Shown here: positions 27,301 to 35,849 of the stretch, piece after piece
Layout: every line of letters starts with the position of its first letter
How positions within the stretch are numbered: position 1 is the first letter of the stretch
Assembly (NCBI GenBank): GCA_035502095.1
Contig: DATJUX010000026.1
Span: 186,001 to 250,000, forward strand
Source: JAKANT01 sp035502095
GTDB lineage: Bacteria > Pseudomonadota > Gammaproteobacteria > Burkholderiales > Burkholderiaceae_F
DNA length: 64,000 nt
Reading direction: 5' to 3'
Notes under the pieces: model-generated
The model's database searches: none
What the model was told of the DNA's origin: nothing
The model's input: the letters and a program-made list of their open reading frames with translations, nothing else
Position numbers and translations under genes: made by a program

Positions 27301-27972
27301 TGCGGTCCAGTACTTGGTCGCGAGGCCGAACGCCGACAGGCCGAACGGATCGAGCAGCGCGACGCCGCCGTCCCACTGCGGATCGCGCAGCGCACCGCGG
27401 GCGACGAAGAAACCGACCAGGAACAGCACCGCGGCGACGTAACTCGACATCATCGAGCGGGTCACGGTGGCCACCGCAAAGAAACCGGCCGCCATCACCA
27501 GCAGCGTCGGCAGTGCAAAGAAGAACAGCGCATACGCGTAGTGCGCGAACCGCAGCGGGCCGACACGTTCCGGATCGAGCCACGGCATGAATGAACCGAG
27601 CAGCATGCCGACAGCGACCGCGACCAGCACGAGGAAGGCCACGATCGTGGCGCCGGTGAAGCGTCCGAGCAGGAAAGCGCGCTTGCCGACCGGCGTGGCG
27701 CGGACGATCGGCGCAAACCCGGTTTCGTCGTCGCGCACGACCACGTTCGCCACGAACGCCACCACGACGAAGAGCGCGAACACGCTGAGCGTGCCGATCG
27801 TCAGCAGGATCGCGTACGGCGAGTTGACGTTGACGTTGCCGCGCCCGCCGATCTGGACCTGATCGATGGTGACCGAGCCGAAACTGAGCAGGAAGAAGAG
27901 CGCGCACGCGACGATGAACAGCGGCGAGCGCAGCTGGTAGCGAAGCTCGAAGGCCGCGATCCTGGCCAGCAT
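24391..27972 (-). CDS. ABC transporter permease fused to M1-family metallopeptidase
   Basis: 1193 residues. The first about 560 form an ABC-2-type permease with two sets of six or so membrane helices (begins MLARIAAFELRYQLRSPLF). After a last helix near 580 a large extracytoplasmic part follows, ending in an M1 aminopeptidase domain: zinc motif HEVGHQWW (His933, Glu934, His937) and a downstream Glu957 in LSETFAQYS, which by my count is one residue farther than the standard 18-residue spacer. The start is the ATG at 27972, 20 bp after the ATPase stop; the longer frame merely runs antisense-like through the ATPase. The pair forms a membrane exporter with a periplasmic peptidase; the substrate is unknown. 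The architecture is known in other bacteria. Confidence 0.9.
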   Translation of the reverse strand: MLARIAAFELRYQLRSPLFIVACALFFLLSFGSVTIDQVQIGGRGNVNVNSPYAILLTIGTLSVFALFVVVAFVANVVVRDDETGFAPIVRATPVGKRAFLLGRFTGATIVAFLVLVAVAVGMLLGSFMPWLDPERVGPLRFAHYAYALFFFALPTLLVMAAGFFAVATVTRSMMSSYVAAVLFLVGFFVARGALRDPQWDGGVALLDPFGLSAFGLATKYWTASERNTLLPRIAGPLLANRALWLAISFGLFAFAYGRFRFETRGGGFERKGRTEPETQPPAGGQPVELTTRFGPGTAWRQLLALARFDMAFVFRSPAFFVLLGIGVLNSLAALWFATSILGTDVFPVTRIMVDRLQGSFTIIPLMVAIYYAGELVWRDRQQRMHEIVDATPAPDWAHVAPKIVAIVLVLAATMAASIVTALAVQVLKGYFVFELGRYIDWYLLPNLVGFAQFAVLAVFVQAIVPHKFLGWAVMLVYIVASVTLENLGFGHRLYNFAQTPPVPLSDMNGSGRFWIGQAWLQVYWSAVATLLALLAYWLWRRGADLRLLPRLRRLPDRVNGPAGGAAAVAVAVAFGASAWTYYNTNVLNVYRSEPDEERHLADYEKALLQFENIEPPRITDIRLQVDLFPRAVRAVTHGTYTIENRSGAPMNDVHVRWDPRLRLDELSIDGATLQKEYKDFSYRIYKFDPPLGVHAKRSVVFATTLEERGFPNGRPLTRIVANGTFLDNTEITPAFGMERDRLLRDRSRRRKYGLDPNLRMAKLEDAAASAHNYLRHDSDFVSADITFSTDADQVPIAPGRKVGETESGGRRIARFVTDAPILNLFSLQSARYAVRTERIQLPAGPVDLAVYYHPAHAYNVDRMLAAMKTSLELFSAVFSPYQFNQARVLEFPAYATFAQSFANTIPYSEAIGFIVDAHDREKIDLVTYVTAHEVGHQWWAHQVVGADKQGATMLSETFAQYSALLVMERMYGREQVRRFLKYELDRYLRSRGGEVVEELPLARVEDQPYIHYQKGTLAMYWLKEVVGEDKVNRALARFLQEHAFKAAPYPSSLDFLRLLREEAGPEHDALITDLFERITLVDVKTTAARAHQRDDGRYDVTLEVEARKLYADGQGKETEAPLDEPFDVGVFTAEPGKKDFNADSVLLFGRRAIRTGKQSITVTVDKPPKFAGVDPYNKRIDRNSDDNIARVE

Positions 27973-27992
27973 CGTGATTTCCGTCCGCCCGG

Positions 27993-28898
27993 TCAGGCCG
28001 TCGTAGTGAGGCCGGCGCGGCGCTCGACGCTGAGCGTCGCGAAATAGACGTCCTCGAGCCCTCCTTCCACGGGTTCGAACCCGGGCTCCGGCGCCTCGTC
28101 GGCAATCACGTGCACCACGGTGCGGCCCTCGCGCAGGCGCGTCGAGATGACGTCGAGCCGCTCGCGACACGCCGCCAGGTCGTCCTTTTCGATCGCCTTG
28201 CGCCATACGCGGCCGCGCATGGAGTCGATCAGGTCGTGCGGCGCGCCGGTCCGCACGATGCGGCCCGCGGCGATGATCGCCATCTGCGAACACAGGTCGG
28301 CCACGTCGTCGACGATGTGCGTGGAGAGGATCACGACCACGTTCTGGCCGATCTCCGCCAGCAGGTTGTTGAAGCGGTTGCGTTCCTCCGGATCGAGGCC
28401 GGCGGTCGGCTCGTCCACGATGATGATCTGCGGGCTGCCGATCAGCGCCTGCGCGATGCCGAAGCGCTGGCGCATGCCGCCGGAGAATCCTGCGATGGGT
28501 TTCTTGCGCACGTCCCAGAGATTGACCTGCGCGAGCAACGCCCCGACCGTGGCGCGCCGTTCGCGCGCGTCGCCGATGCCCTTCAGCACCGCCAGGTGGT
28601 CGAGCATGTCGAGCGCGCTGACGCGCGGGTAGACGCCGAAGTCCTGCGGCAGGTACCCGAGCATCCGGCGCAGCCGCTCCGGCTCGCGCAGGATGTCGAG
28701 CGCCACGCCGTTTGCCGCGAAGCGGATCGATCCCGTGCTCGGCGTCTGCAGGGTCGCGACGCAGCGCATGAGCGTGGACTTGCCGGCGCCGTTCGGGCCC
28801 AGAAGTCCGTACATGCCGCGGCCGATTTCCAGCGAGACGTCGTCGAGCGCGCGTGTTCCATTGGGGTAGACGTGCGACAGGTTGCGGATCGAGAGCAC
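27993..28898 (-). CDS. ABC transporter ATP-binding protein
   Basis: 301 residues with Walker A (GPNGAGKST), Q-loop (LPQDFGVYP), signature (FSGGMRQRFGIA), Walker B (IIIVDEPTAGLDP) and H-loop (STHIVDD). It resembles the ATPases of ABC-2 exporters, with a C-terminal regulatory stretch after residue 215. The start is GTG at 28898, preceded by GGAG. It powers the permease/M1 fusion encoded 20 bp downstream, and both are probably one transcript. Confidence 0.95.
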   Translation of the reverse strand: MLSIRNLSHVYPNGTRALDDVSLEIGRGMYGLLGPNGAGKSTLMRCVATLQTPSTGSIRFAANGVALDILREPERLRRMLGYLPQDFGVYPRVSALDMLDHLAVLKGIGDARERRATVGALLAQVNLWDVRKKPIAGFSGGMRQRFGIAQALIGSPQIIIVDEPTAGLDPEERNRFNNLLAEIGQNVVVILSTHIVDDVADLCSQMAIIAAGRIVRTGAPHDLIDSMRGRVWRKAIEKDDLAACRERLDVISTRLREGRTVVHVIADEAPEPGFEPVEGGLEDVYFATLSVERRAGLTTTA

Positions 28899-29010
28899 GG
28901 GTTCTCCTTCGCGAGCGCGGGCGAACTGTACCGACCCGGCGGCGGAAACCCATGGCGATGTGACGGAATGCGAGGGACGCGTGCCAGACTGGCCGCGGCC
29001 CGCGCCCGCC

Positions 29011-31446
29011 TCAGGATCGTCGCGCCGGGGCGGGCGAGAAGCGGCGCAGCAACAGCGCGTTGCCGACCACGCTTACGCTGGAAAGCGCCATTGCGGCGGC
29101 GGCGACGACGGGCGAAAGCAGGCCCGCCGCGGCGAGCGGGATGCCGATCACGTTGTAGAAGAACGCGAAGAACAGGTTCTGCCGGATCTTGCGCACGGTC
29201 GCGCGTGCGATCTCGATTGCGGCTGCCACCAGCTGCGGGTCGCTGCGCATCAGCGTGATGCCCGCGGCGTGCATCGCGATGTCGGTGCCCGATCCCAGTG
29301 CGATGCCCAGATCGGCGCAAGCGAGCGCCGGCGCGTCGTTGATCCCGTCACCCACCATGGCCACCCGGCCGCTCTGCTTCAGCCGCGCCACCCGGGTCGC
29401 CTTGTCCTGCGGCGAAACGTCGGCCTCGAAGCGCCGGAGCCCGACGGCTTGCGCCACGGCCGCTGCGGCGCCCGTGTTGTCGCCCGAGATCATGATGGTG
29501 TCGATGCCCATCGCAGTCAGGCGTTCGATCGCCGCCCGGGCGCCCGGGCGCGGGGGATCGGCGAACGCGATCAGGGCAAGCGCCTCGATCGTCCCGTCCC
29601 GCCTGCGCGCAAGCCACGAAACCGAGTTGCCCGATGCCTGCAGGCGCGCGGCCGATTCGCCGAAGGCGGCGGCGAGGCCGAGTTCGTTCATCCAGCGCTG
29701 GTTGCCGAAGCAGATCTCCGTGCCGCCGACGCGAGCGCGCACACCGCGACCGGCAAGCACCTCGACGTCGCGCGCGACCTCGGCCGGCGCGACGCCTCGT
29801 GCCGGCGCGGCGGCACGCACGGCCGCGGCCAGCGGATGCAGGCTCGCGCCGCTCGCCGCGGCGGCGAGCGCGAGCGCATCCTCGCGCGACGTGCCCGGGC
29901 TTGTCTCGACCGCCGCGACCCGAGGGGCGCCGAGCGTCAGCGTTCCGGTCTTGTCGAAGGCCACCAGCGTCACCGCGTCGGCGACTTCGAGCGCGTCGGC
30001 GTCCTTGATCAGGATTCCGTTCTGCGCCGCTACGCCGGTGCCCGCGATGATCGCCGTCGGCGTCGCCAGGCCGAGCGCGCACGGACACGCGATGACGAGC
30101 ACGCTGACGGACCGGATGGTCGCGACGTCGAAGGCCAGGCCGGCGGTCAACCATCCGACCAGCGTCAGCAGCGCGATACAAAGCACGATCGGCACGAAGA
30201 CGGCGGCAACCCGATCGACCAGGCGCTGGATCGGCGCTTTCGCGGCCTGGGCGCCCTCGACCCGCCGGATGATCGCGGCGAGCACGGTCTCCGCGCCGGT
30301 CGCGGTGGTCTGCACCTCGATCCGCCCGGTGTTGTTGAGGGCGCCGGCGGTCACGCCGTCGCCCTGCTGCTTGTCGACGGGCAGGCTCTCGCCGGTGAGC
30401 AGCGATTCGTCGACGGCCGTCGCGCCGGCCACGATGCGCCCGTCGACCGCGATGCGTTCGCCGGGCAGGACGATCACGACATCGCCGCGGTTCACCTGCT
30501 CGAGCGGCACCAAAAGCGTCTCGCCCGCGCGCAGCACCCGTGCCTGCGCAGGGCGCAACTCGCCGAGCAAGCGGATCGCCGCCGAGGCTTGCCGCTTCGC
30601 GCGTGCCTCCAGCCAGCGGCCAAGCAGGACGAGCGCGATCACGACGGCCGATGCCTCGAAGTACAGGTGCGCAGCGTGACCGCGTCCCCACCAAAGGAAA
30701 AGCGACAGGCTGTACGCCGCCGTCGTTCCGAGTGCCACCAGCACGTCCATGTTGGCGGTGCGCGCGCGCAACGCCTTGAAACTGGCGACGTAGAAGCGCC
30801 GGCCGCACCAGAACTGCACCGGCGTCGCAAGCATCCACTGCAGCCACGGCGGGAGCGCGACGTCGATGCCGAGCAGTCCGAGCGCCATCGGCACGACCAG
30901 CGGGGCGGCGAGCAGCAGCGCAAGCAGCGCGTCGCGGCGGATCGGCGCGACCGGGTCGCGCCGGGATGGTTCTTGCGATACGCCGTGTGCCGGATGCGCG
31001 GGGTAACCGGCGCGGGCGACGGCCGCGGCCAGTGTCCCGGCGGACGCTGCGCCGGCGATCGACTCGACCGTCGCGGTCTCGGCGGCAAGATTGACGCTCG
31101 CGGTCAGCACGCCCGGGACCTGGCGCAGCGCCTTCTCGACGTGCGCAACGCAGCTTGCGCAGGTCATGCCTTCGATGTCGAGCAGCACGCGCTCGGTCGG
31201 CACGGCGTAACCCGCCGCCTCGACTGCGCTGCGCAGACGAGCGGCGTCGACGGTGGTGGCCGCGACCGAGGCCGATTCGGTCGCGAGGTTGACGCGCGCG
31301 GCGCGCACGCCGGGCACGGTGCCCAGCGCCTTTTCCACGTGCGCCACGCACGCGGCGCACGTCATGCCCTGCACCGGCAGGACGAAGCTCTGCAGCGCCT
31401 CCTCAGATGCTGCCGATGAAATCGCGCTTGCCGAGTTCGACCCCAT
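29011..31446 (-). CDS. copA: Copper-translocating P-type ATPase
   Basis: 811 residues. Two N-terminal heavy-metal-binding domains carry GMTCAAC (Cys30, Cys33) and GMTCASC (Cys96, Cys99). Membrane helices follow, then the actuator motif LTGESLP, the ion-binding CPCALGLATP in a membrane helix, the phosphorylation loop DKTGTLT (Asp498) and the GDGIND hinge. This is the P1B-1 group that pumps Cu(I) out of the cytosol. The ATG at 31446 overlaps the end of the DUF1993 gene by 44 bp and has no clear ribosome site; the first metal domain begins at about residue 21, so the true start may be slightly later. Confidence 0.95.
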   Translation of the reverse strand: MGSNSASAISSAASEEALQSFVLPVQGMTCAACVAHVEKALGTVPGVRAARVNLATESASVAATTVDAARLRSAVEAAGYAVPTERVLLDIEGMTCASCVAHVEKALRQVPGVLTASVNLAAETATVESIAGAASAGTLAAAVARAGYPAHPAHGVSQEPSRRDPVAPIRRDALLALLLAAPLVVPMALGLLGIDVALPPWLQWMLATPVQFWCGRRFYVASFKALRARTANMDVLVALGTTAAYSLSLFLWWGRGHAAHLYFEASAVVIALVLLGRWLEARAKRQASAAIRLLGELRPAQARVLRAGETLLVPLEQVNRGDVVIVLPGERIAVDGRIVAGATAVDESLLTGESLPVDKQQGDGVTAGALNNTGRIEVQTTATGAETVLAAIIRRVEGAQAAKAPIQRLVDRVAAVFVPIVLCIALLTLVGWLTAGLAFDVATIRSVSVLVIACPCALGLATPTAIIAGTGVAAQNGILIKDADALEVADAVTLVAFDKTGTLTLGAPRVAAVETSPGTSREDALALAAAASGASLHPLAAAVRAAAPARGVAPAEVARDVEVLAGRGVRARVGGTEICFGNQRWMNELGLAAAFGESAARLQASGNSVSWLARRRDGTIEALALIAFADPPRPGARAAIERLTAMGIDTIMISGDNTGAAAAVAQAVGLRRFEADVSPQDKATRVARLKQSGRVAMVGDGINDAPALACADLGIALGSGTDIAMHAAGITLMRSDPQLVAAAIEIARATVRKIRQNLFFAFFYNVIGIPLAAAGLLSPVVAAAAMALSSVSVVGNALLLRRFSPAPARRS

Positions 31447-31909
31447 TGTGCCGGAGGATGTCGTAGGCAGTGGTCACGTGGAAGAAGAAGTTCGGCAGCG
31501 CGATGTGGCAGAGGTAGGCGAGCCCGGCGTGCTTGTGCACCGTGTCGCGCACCTTGAGCGAGATCTCGCGCGTTTCCGCGCCGTCGAATGCCTTCGGATC
31601 GATGCCACGCACGAATTCGGTCGTGCGCGCGATGCGCGCCTGCAGCTGCTCGATCGTCGTCTCGACATCCTCGAAGCGCGGCGGCTCCAGGCCGGCGAGA
31701 CGCGCCGCGGCGCCCTTCGCATGGTCGCTCGCCAGCTGGATCTGGCGCGTCAGCGCGAACATGTCGGGGTACAGGCGCGCGGTCAACAACACGGCCGGAT
31801 CGATCTTCTTCGCCTGCGCGTAGGCGGCGGCCTTGTCGAGGATGGCGGAAAGGTTGCCCAGTGTGCGGGCGAAAACCGGCACCGAGAGCGCGTGCATCGA
31901 AAGACTCAT
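31403..31909 (-). CDS. DUF1993 family protein
   Basis: 168 residues beginning MSLSMHALSVPVFARTLGNL, with the internal block FFFHVTTAYDILRHNGVELGKRDF that defines DUF1993 (PF09351). The fold is a four-helix bundle like DinB; function unknown. Start ATG at 31909 is preferred over a TTG six bases upstream because AAAGGA lies seven bases before it. It overlaps copA at its 3' end and follows the SET gene by 24 bp, so the three genes are probably one unit. Confidence 0.85.
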   Translation of the reverse strand: MSLSMHALSVPVFARTLGNLSAILDKAAAYAQAKKIDPAVLLTARLYPDMFALTRQIQLASDHAKGAAARLAGLEPPRFEDVETTIEQLQARIARTTEFVRGIDPKAFDGAETREISLKVRDTVHKHAGLAYLCHIALPNFFFHVTTAYDILRHNGVELGKRDFIGSI

Positions 31910-31933
31910 CGTCAAATCCTTTCGTTGATCCAG

Positions 31934-32446
31934 TCATTTGCGCTTGCGCAGCGCGAGCATGGTGCCGCGGCAGCGCGCCGCGCCGCACAAGCATTGGTAC
32001 TGCTTCTTGATCGTGGGTGTGATGCGTTCGTCGACGATCAGGCCGTAGTCGTACGAAAGCTCTTCGCCGCGCCGGATGTCGCGCAGCGCCTGGATCCAGA
32101 CGCGCCCGTCTTCCTCTTCCGTTTCGCAGTTCGGGTCGCATCCGTGATTGATCCAGCGCGCCACGTTGCCGCCGACGTTGGCGTCGATCACGTGCCTGCC
32201 GTCGGAAAGCGAGAAGAAGAACGTGTGGTTGGGATCGTCCGGATCCGAGGGCGGACGGCGATCGCATTCCTTCCAGGTGATGCGCTCGCCGCGGTATTCG
32301 ATCACGCGCTCGCCGGCGCTGATCTTGCGCGCGGCGTACACGCCGCGCCCGTGGATGCGCGACGTTCGCACGACGATCTTCGGTTGCAGGCGGCGGGCCT
32401 TGTTCTTGGTGGCGGTGGGTGGGATGAAAGAGGCCTTGCTGGACAT
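31934..32446 (-). CDS. SET-domain protein lysine methyltransferase with post-SET motif
   Basis: 170 residues. After a basic N-terminus the SET core runs from VVRTSRIHGRGVYAARKISA to RWINHGCDPNCETE (the pseudoknot NHxCxPN) and GEELSYDYG, the catalytic Tyr-containing motif. A post-SET cluster CLCGAARCRG ends the protein, giving with the NHGC cysteine a possible structural zinc site. SET enzymes transfer methyl from S-adenosylmethionine to protein lysines. In bacteria substrates are mostly unknown; nucleoid proteins are candidates. The start is the first Met of MSSKASF, 79 bp after the upstream gene. Confidence 0.9.
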   Translation of the reverse strand: MSSKASFIPPTATKNKARRLQPKIVVRTSRIHGRGVYAARKISAGERVIEYRGERITWKECDRRPPSDPDDPNHTFFFSLSDGRHVIDANVGGNVARWINHGCDPNCETEEEDGRVWIQALRDIRRGEELSYDYGLIVDERITPTIKKQYQCLCGAARCRGTMLALRKRK

Positions 32447-32525
32447 CGGGCGACGATCTGAGCGACAAACGGAACCGGCCGCAGTATCGCAGAAGACGCG
32501 CCGGCGCCGCCCGGCGCCGCGCACC

Positions 32526-33473
32526 TCAGGCGGCGTGCTGGGTGGTGGGCTGCTCGGTGCGTTCGAGCGTCCGCAGCGCGCGCCGATGCAGCGGCGCCGC
32601 GGTCTTGCTGCGCTCGGCGAGGTTGACCACCGTGCCGGTGAGCCAGTGCAGTTCGTGCGGGCGGCGCTCCGCGATGTCGACGGCCAGCGACGGCCGCATA
32701 TGCTCGGGGCCATCGAAGAAGCTGCGCCAGCGCCGCACGTAGAGATCGTCGGTGAGCGGGACCCCGATCGAGCGGCCGACCGCAAACACCTCCTCGAACA
32801 GCCCACGCAGCATGACGAGGGCATGCGGCGTGCGCCGGACCTCGCCCAGCGTGAGGCGGGTCAGCGCGCAGGTGGTCGCGAGCGGCTCGATGCCGACGAA
32901 CTTGGCCCAGAGGAGCTGGGTCGCGCCCGCGGCGACGGGCGCCGAGATGCCGGCCGAGGACAACCGTGCCGCGACCTCCTGCGCCATCGGCGCATCGGCG
33001 GCACGCAGCGGCGCGACCGACAGGCGGCGCGCTTCCGAGTGAATCTGGATCTCGCCCAGGCCGCTGCGGTCGGCATTGACGACCGCGGCGCCCGCCAGCA
33101 CGCGCCGGTGCGTGAACAGCGCTGCCACCATCTCCGGCGCCGCCAGGCCGTTTTGCACCGTGATGTAGGTGCGCTTGCCGTCGTCGTCGGCAGCCAGGCC
33201 CTCGAGTGCCTGATCGAAGTCGGGCATCTTCGTGCAGAGAATGACGATCGAATGCGAGCCCGGCGCGACGGCGTCGCAGATGAAACGATCGCCGCCGATC
33301 CTCACGGTGCCGTTGGCGCTGTGCAGGAGCAGGCCGAGGCGCCGGTAGCCGAGGAAGCTCTCCGGCCGGATGCGGAACGTGACGTGCCATCCTGCGGTGT
33401 GCAGGCGCGCGCCGAGCACAGCGCCAACCGCGCCGGCGCCCACGACAAGCGCGCTGCGTTCCGTATAGAGCAT
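32526..33473 (-). CDS. Ketopantoate reductase-family protein (PanE/ApbA)
   Basis: 315 residues. The N-terminal Rossmann domain has the dinucleotide motif VVGAGAVGAVLGARL, followed by VILCTKMPDFDQAL and TVQNGLAAPE, the typical KTxD-like and QNG motifs. The C-terminal helical domain has the conserved Lys in LLWAKFVG. The family reduces 2-dehydropantoate with NADPH in coenzyme A synthesis, but many paralogues act on other 2-oxo acids, so panE itself is not assigned. It is probably an independent transcription unit. Confidence 0.85.
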   Translation of the reverse strand: MLYTERSALVVGAGAVGAVLGARLHTAGWHVTFRIRPESFLGYRRLGLLLHSANGTVRIGGDRFICDAVAPGSHSIVILCTKMPDFDQALEGLAADDDGKRTYITVQNGLAAPEMVAALFTHRRVLAGAAVVNADRSGLGEIQIHSEARRLSVAPLRAADAPMAQEVAARLSSAGISAPVAAGATQLLWAKFVGIEPLATTCALTRLTLGEVRRTPHALVMLRGLFEEVFAVGRSIGVPLTDDLYVRRWRSFFDGPEHMRPSLAVDIAERRPHELHWLTGTVVNLAERSKTAAPLHRRALRTLERTEQPTTQHAA

Positions 33474-33554
33474 CGCCCACCCGACACGTACGTCGGAAAG
33501 CTACAGGCAGCGGGCCCGGGGGGCAAGCAATGTCAGGTTCGGAGTCGCTGCCGG

Positions 33555-35654
33555 TCAGCCCGGACTGACCAGCGACTTGAAAGCTTCCAGCGGGTGGCTC
33601 TTGAGCACGTCGAGCAGGTTGTTGAACTGGTCGGTCCAGAGCGACAGGGCCGGGTTCGGATCGATCGGTTCGACCCTGTCGGCGAGCTCCGGGCGGGAAA
33701 ACGGCGCGTCGCTCTCCGCGAGCAACACCCAATCCGTGCTCGAGGCGCCGGTTTCCTCCGGCGGCGAATCGGCGACCAGGCGAACAGACATGCCGTTGAC
33801 CGCGGCGATGTTGGCAAGCACTGGCTTTAGGTCCAGAAAGCGGTTCGAAATGTGCACGGCGACGATGCCACCCGGAGCCAGCTCGCGCCGGTAGACCTCG
33901 ATCGCTTCGCGCGTGATCAGGTGCACCGGGATCGAGTCGCTCGAGAATGCGTCGATCGCGAGCACGTCGAACCGCTGCGGATCCTTGGCGGCGAGTTCGC
34001 GCTCCATCGAGAGGCGCGCGTCGCCGATGACGAACTCGAGTTTCGCCGGCGTCGAACTGAGGTACGTGAACTGCGTGCGCGCGATCTGCAGGACGTCGGG
34101 ATTGAGTTCGTAGAAGCGGACGGTATCGCCGGCACGGCCGTATGCCGCCAGCGTGCCGGCACCCAGGCCGACGACGCCGATCCGGACCGGACCGCCTTCC
34201 TGCTTTGCGGCGATGGCAAGCCCGACGCCCGACGTGCGCGAGTAGTAGCTGCCCGGCTCCAGCTTGGCGGGCGAATTCGTCAGCTGCTCGCCGTGCAGGA
34301 TCACGCCGTTCAGGAGCCGCCGCACCTGGTGCTCGCCCGCGCCCGTCTCGCGCACCCGCAGTGCCCCATAGAAATTGCGTTCCATGAAGATCACGTCGCC
34401 GCGCAGGAAGTCGACGTAGTACCACGCGTAATAGCTGGTCGCGATGCTGGCGGCAAGGGCGACGACGGTCGTGCCGGCGGCCCATACGCCGGCCAGCCGC
34501 CGGTTGGTCCAGGCAGCAAGGATCGCCAGTGCCGCCAGCGCCGCCAGGGCGAGCGGCAATTCGTAATAGGCGGGGAACACGCGCGGCGCCACCAGGCCGA
34601 CGAACAGGCCGCCGATCGCCCCTCCCGCCGAGAGGCACAGGTAGAACTGGGTCAGGTACTGCGGCGCCGGCTTGCGCTGCGCGAGTTCGCCATGACAGAA
34701 CAGGCATCCGAAGAAGACGCCCACGCAATAGAGCGGAACCGCGAGGCTGATGTCGAGTACGCCGCGTGAAGCGGAAAGCCCGGCTGCCATCGCCACCGCG
34801 AACGCCAGCGCGGTGAAGATGCCCCAGCGCGGGTCGTACCAGCCGCGGCCGCCGCGGCCCTCGAACGCCAGCACGAACGTGAGCAGGTACAGCGTCAGAG
34901 GCAGCACCCAAAGGAACGGCACCGACGTGATGTTCTGCGTAATGTGGCTCGTCGATGCCAGCAGCAGCACCGAACCGAGCGCGGCGAATGCGAGCCAGAG
35001 CAGGTGGTCGCCCACGGTCGGCGGCGGCCCGTCCTCTTCGACGGTAACCGCGCCCGCGGTTGCCGAAGACGCGGCCGCACGCGCCGACTGCCACGCCGTC
35101 ACGGCGCAGGCGAGCGCGAACACGGCATACGCGACGCTCCAGGCGTACGACTGCGTGAGCGAGTTCGCGAACGGCTCGATGGCGAAGGGAAACGCGAGCA
35201 GGCCGAGCAGCGACCCGAAATTCGACAGGGCGAACAATCGATACACGGACCGCTCGGGAAACCGGTGCGCGACCCACTTCTGGAGCAGCGGCCCGGTTGT
35301 GGAGAGCAGGAAGTACGGCAGCCCGATCGTCACGCCAAGCAGCAGGATGATGGCGAGCGCGGCGTCCTGCCCTCCGGCGGGCTTGAGCCAGTCGCGCGGA
35401 ACAATCGGCAGGAACGCGAGGCTCGCAAGCAGCAGCGCGATGTGCAGCCGCGCCTGGGTAGGCGGTGCGAGCCGGCGCGTGATGAAGTGGGAATAGGCAT
35501 ATCCGCCGAGCAGCAGCACCTGGAAGAACACCATGCAGGTGGTCCAGACCGCCGACGTGCCGCCGAACCACGGCAGGATCTGCTTGGCGATGATCGGCTG
35601 GACCAGGAAGAGCAGGAACGCGGAGAGAAGGATCGTCGCTGCGAACAGGAACAT
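33555..35654 (-). CDS. Membrane-fused spermidine synthase-like protein
   Basis: 699 residues. About 450 N-terminal residues form ten or more membrane helices (first FLFAATILLSAFLLFLVQPI, then WFGGTSAVWTTCMVFFQ). The C-terminal part is a class I methyltransferase-like fold of the SpeE family: SAM-type glycine loop VVGLGAGTLAAYG, acidic FYELNPDVLQIA, GDARLSMER and IDAFSSDSIPVHLI. The Asp in FDVLAIDAF matches the catalytic position of spermidine synthases. Related fused proteins are widespread but their polyamine substrate is unproved. The start is the Met before the first helix; the upstream extension overlaps the divergent gene's leader. Confidence 0.88.
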   Translation of the reverse strand: MFLFAATILLSAFLLFLVQPIIAKQILPWFGGTSAVWTTCMVFFQVLLLGGYAYSHFITRRLAPPTQARLHIALLLASLAFLPIVPRDWLKPAGGQDAALAIILLLGVTIGLPYFLLSTTGPLLQKWVAHRFPERSVYRLFALSNFGSLLGLLAFPFAIEPFANSLTQSYAWSVAYAVFALACAVTAWQSARAAASSATAGAVTVEEDGPPPTVGDHLLWLAFAALGSVLLLASTSHITQNITSVPFLWVLPLTLYLLTFVLAFEGRGGRGWYDPRWGIFTALAFAVAMAAGLSASRGVLDISLAVPLYCVGVFFGCLFCHGELAQRKPAPQYLTQFYLCLSAGGAIGGLFVGLVAPRVFPAYYELPLALAALAALAILAAWTNRRLAGVWAAGTTVVALAASIATSYYAWYYVDFLRGDVIFMERNFYGALRVRETGAGEHQVRRLLNGVILHGEQLTNSPAKLEPGSYYSRTSGVGLAIAAKQEGGPVRIGVVGLGAGTLAAYGRAGDTVRFYELNPDVLQIARTQFTYLSSTPAKLEFVIGDARLSMERELAAKDPQRFDVLAIDAFSSDSIPVHLITREAIEVYRRELAPGGIVAVHISNRFLDLKPVLANIAAVNGMSVRLVADSPPEETGASSTDWVLLAESDAPFSRPELADRVEPIDPNPALSLWTDQFNNLLDVLKSHPLEAFKSLVSPG

Positions 35655-35849
35655 GTGGGCGGGAACGCGGGCGCGCCGGGGGGCGCGATTGTCGCACGCA
35701 GTGCAGCATGACCCTGTCCGCGCGCGCGCTTGCATGACCGGTACGACCTTCGGACGACCGGCCGATCCCCAGAGCGCGCGGGGGCACGGCACTCGAATTC
35801 CGCCTTTCAGGCGACTCAAGGCGTACCCCGGCGCTGCCGAGACTCAACA

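Noticed and set aside
24697..27594. Very long plus-strand open frame opposite the ABC/M1 gene
   Set aside because: Composition is Arg/Asp/His-rich without domains; it mirrors the codon bias of the minus-strand gene, which has clear ABC-2 and M1 motifs.
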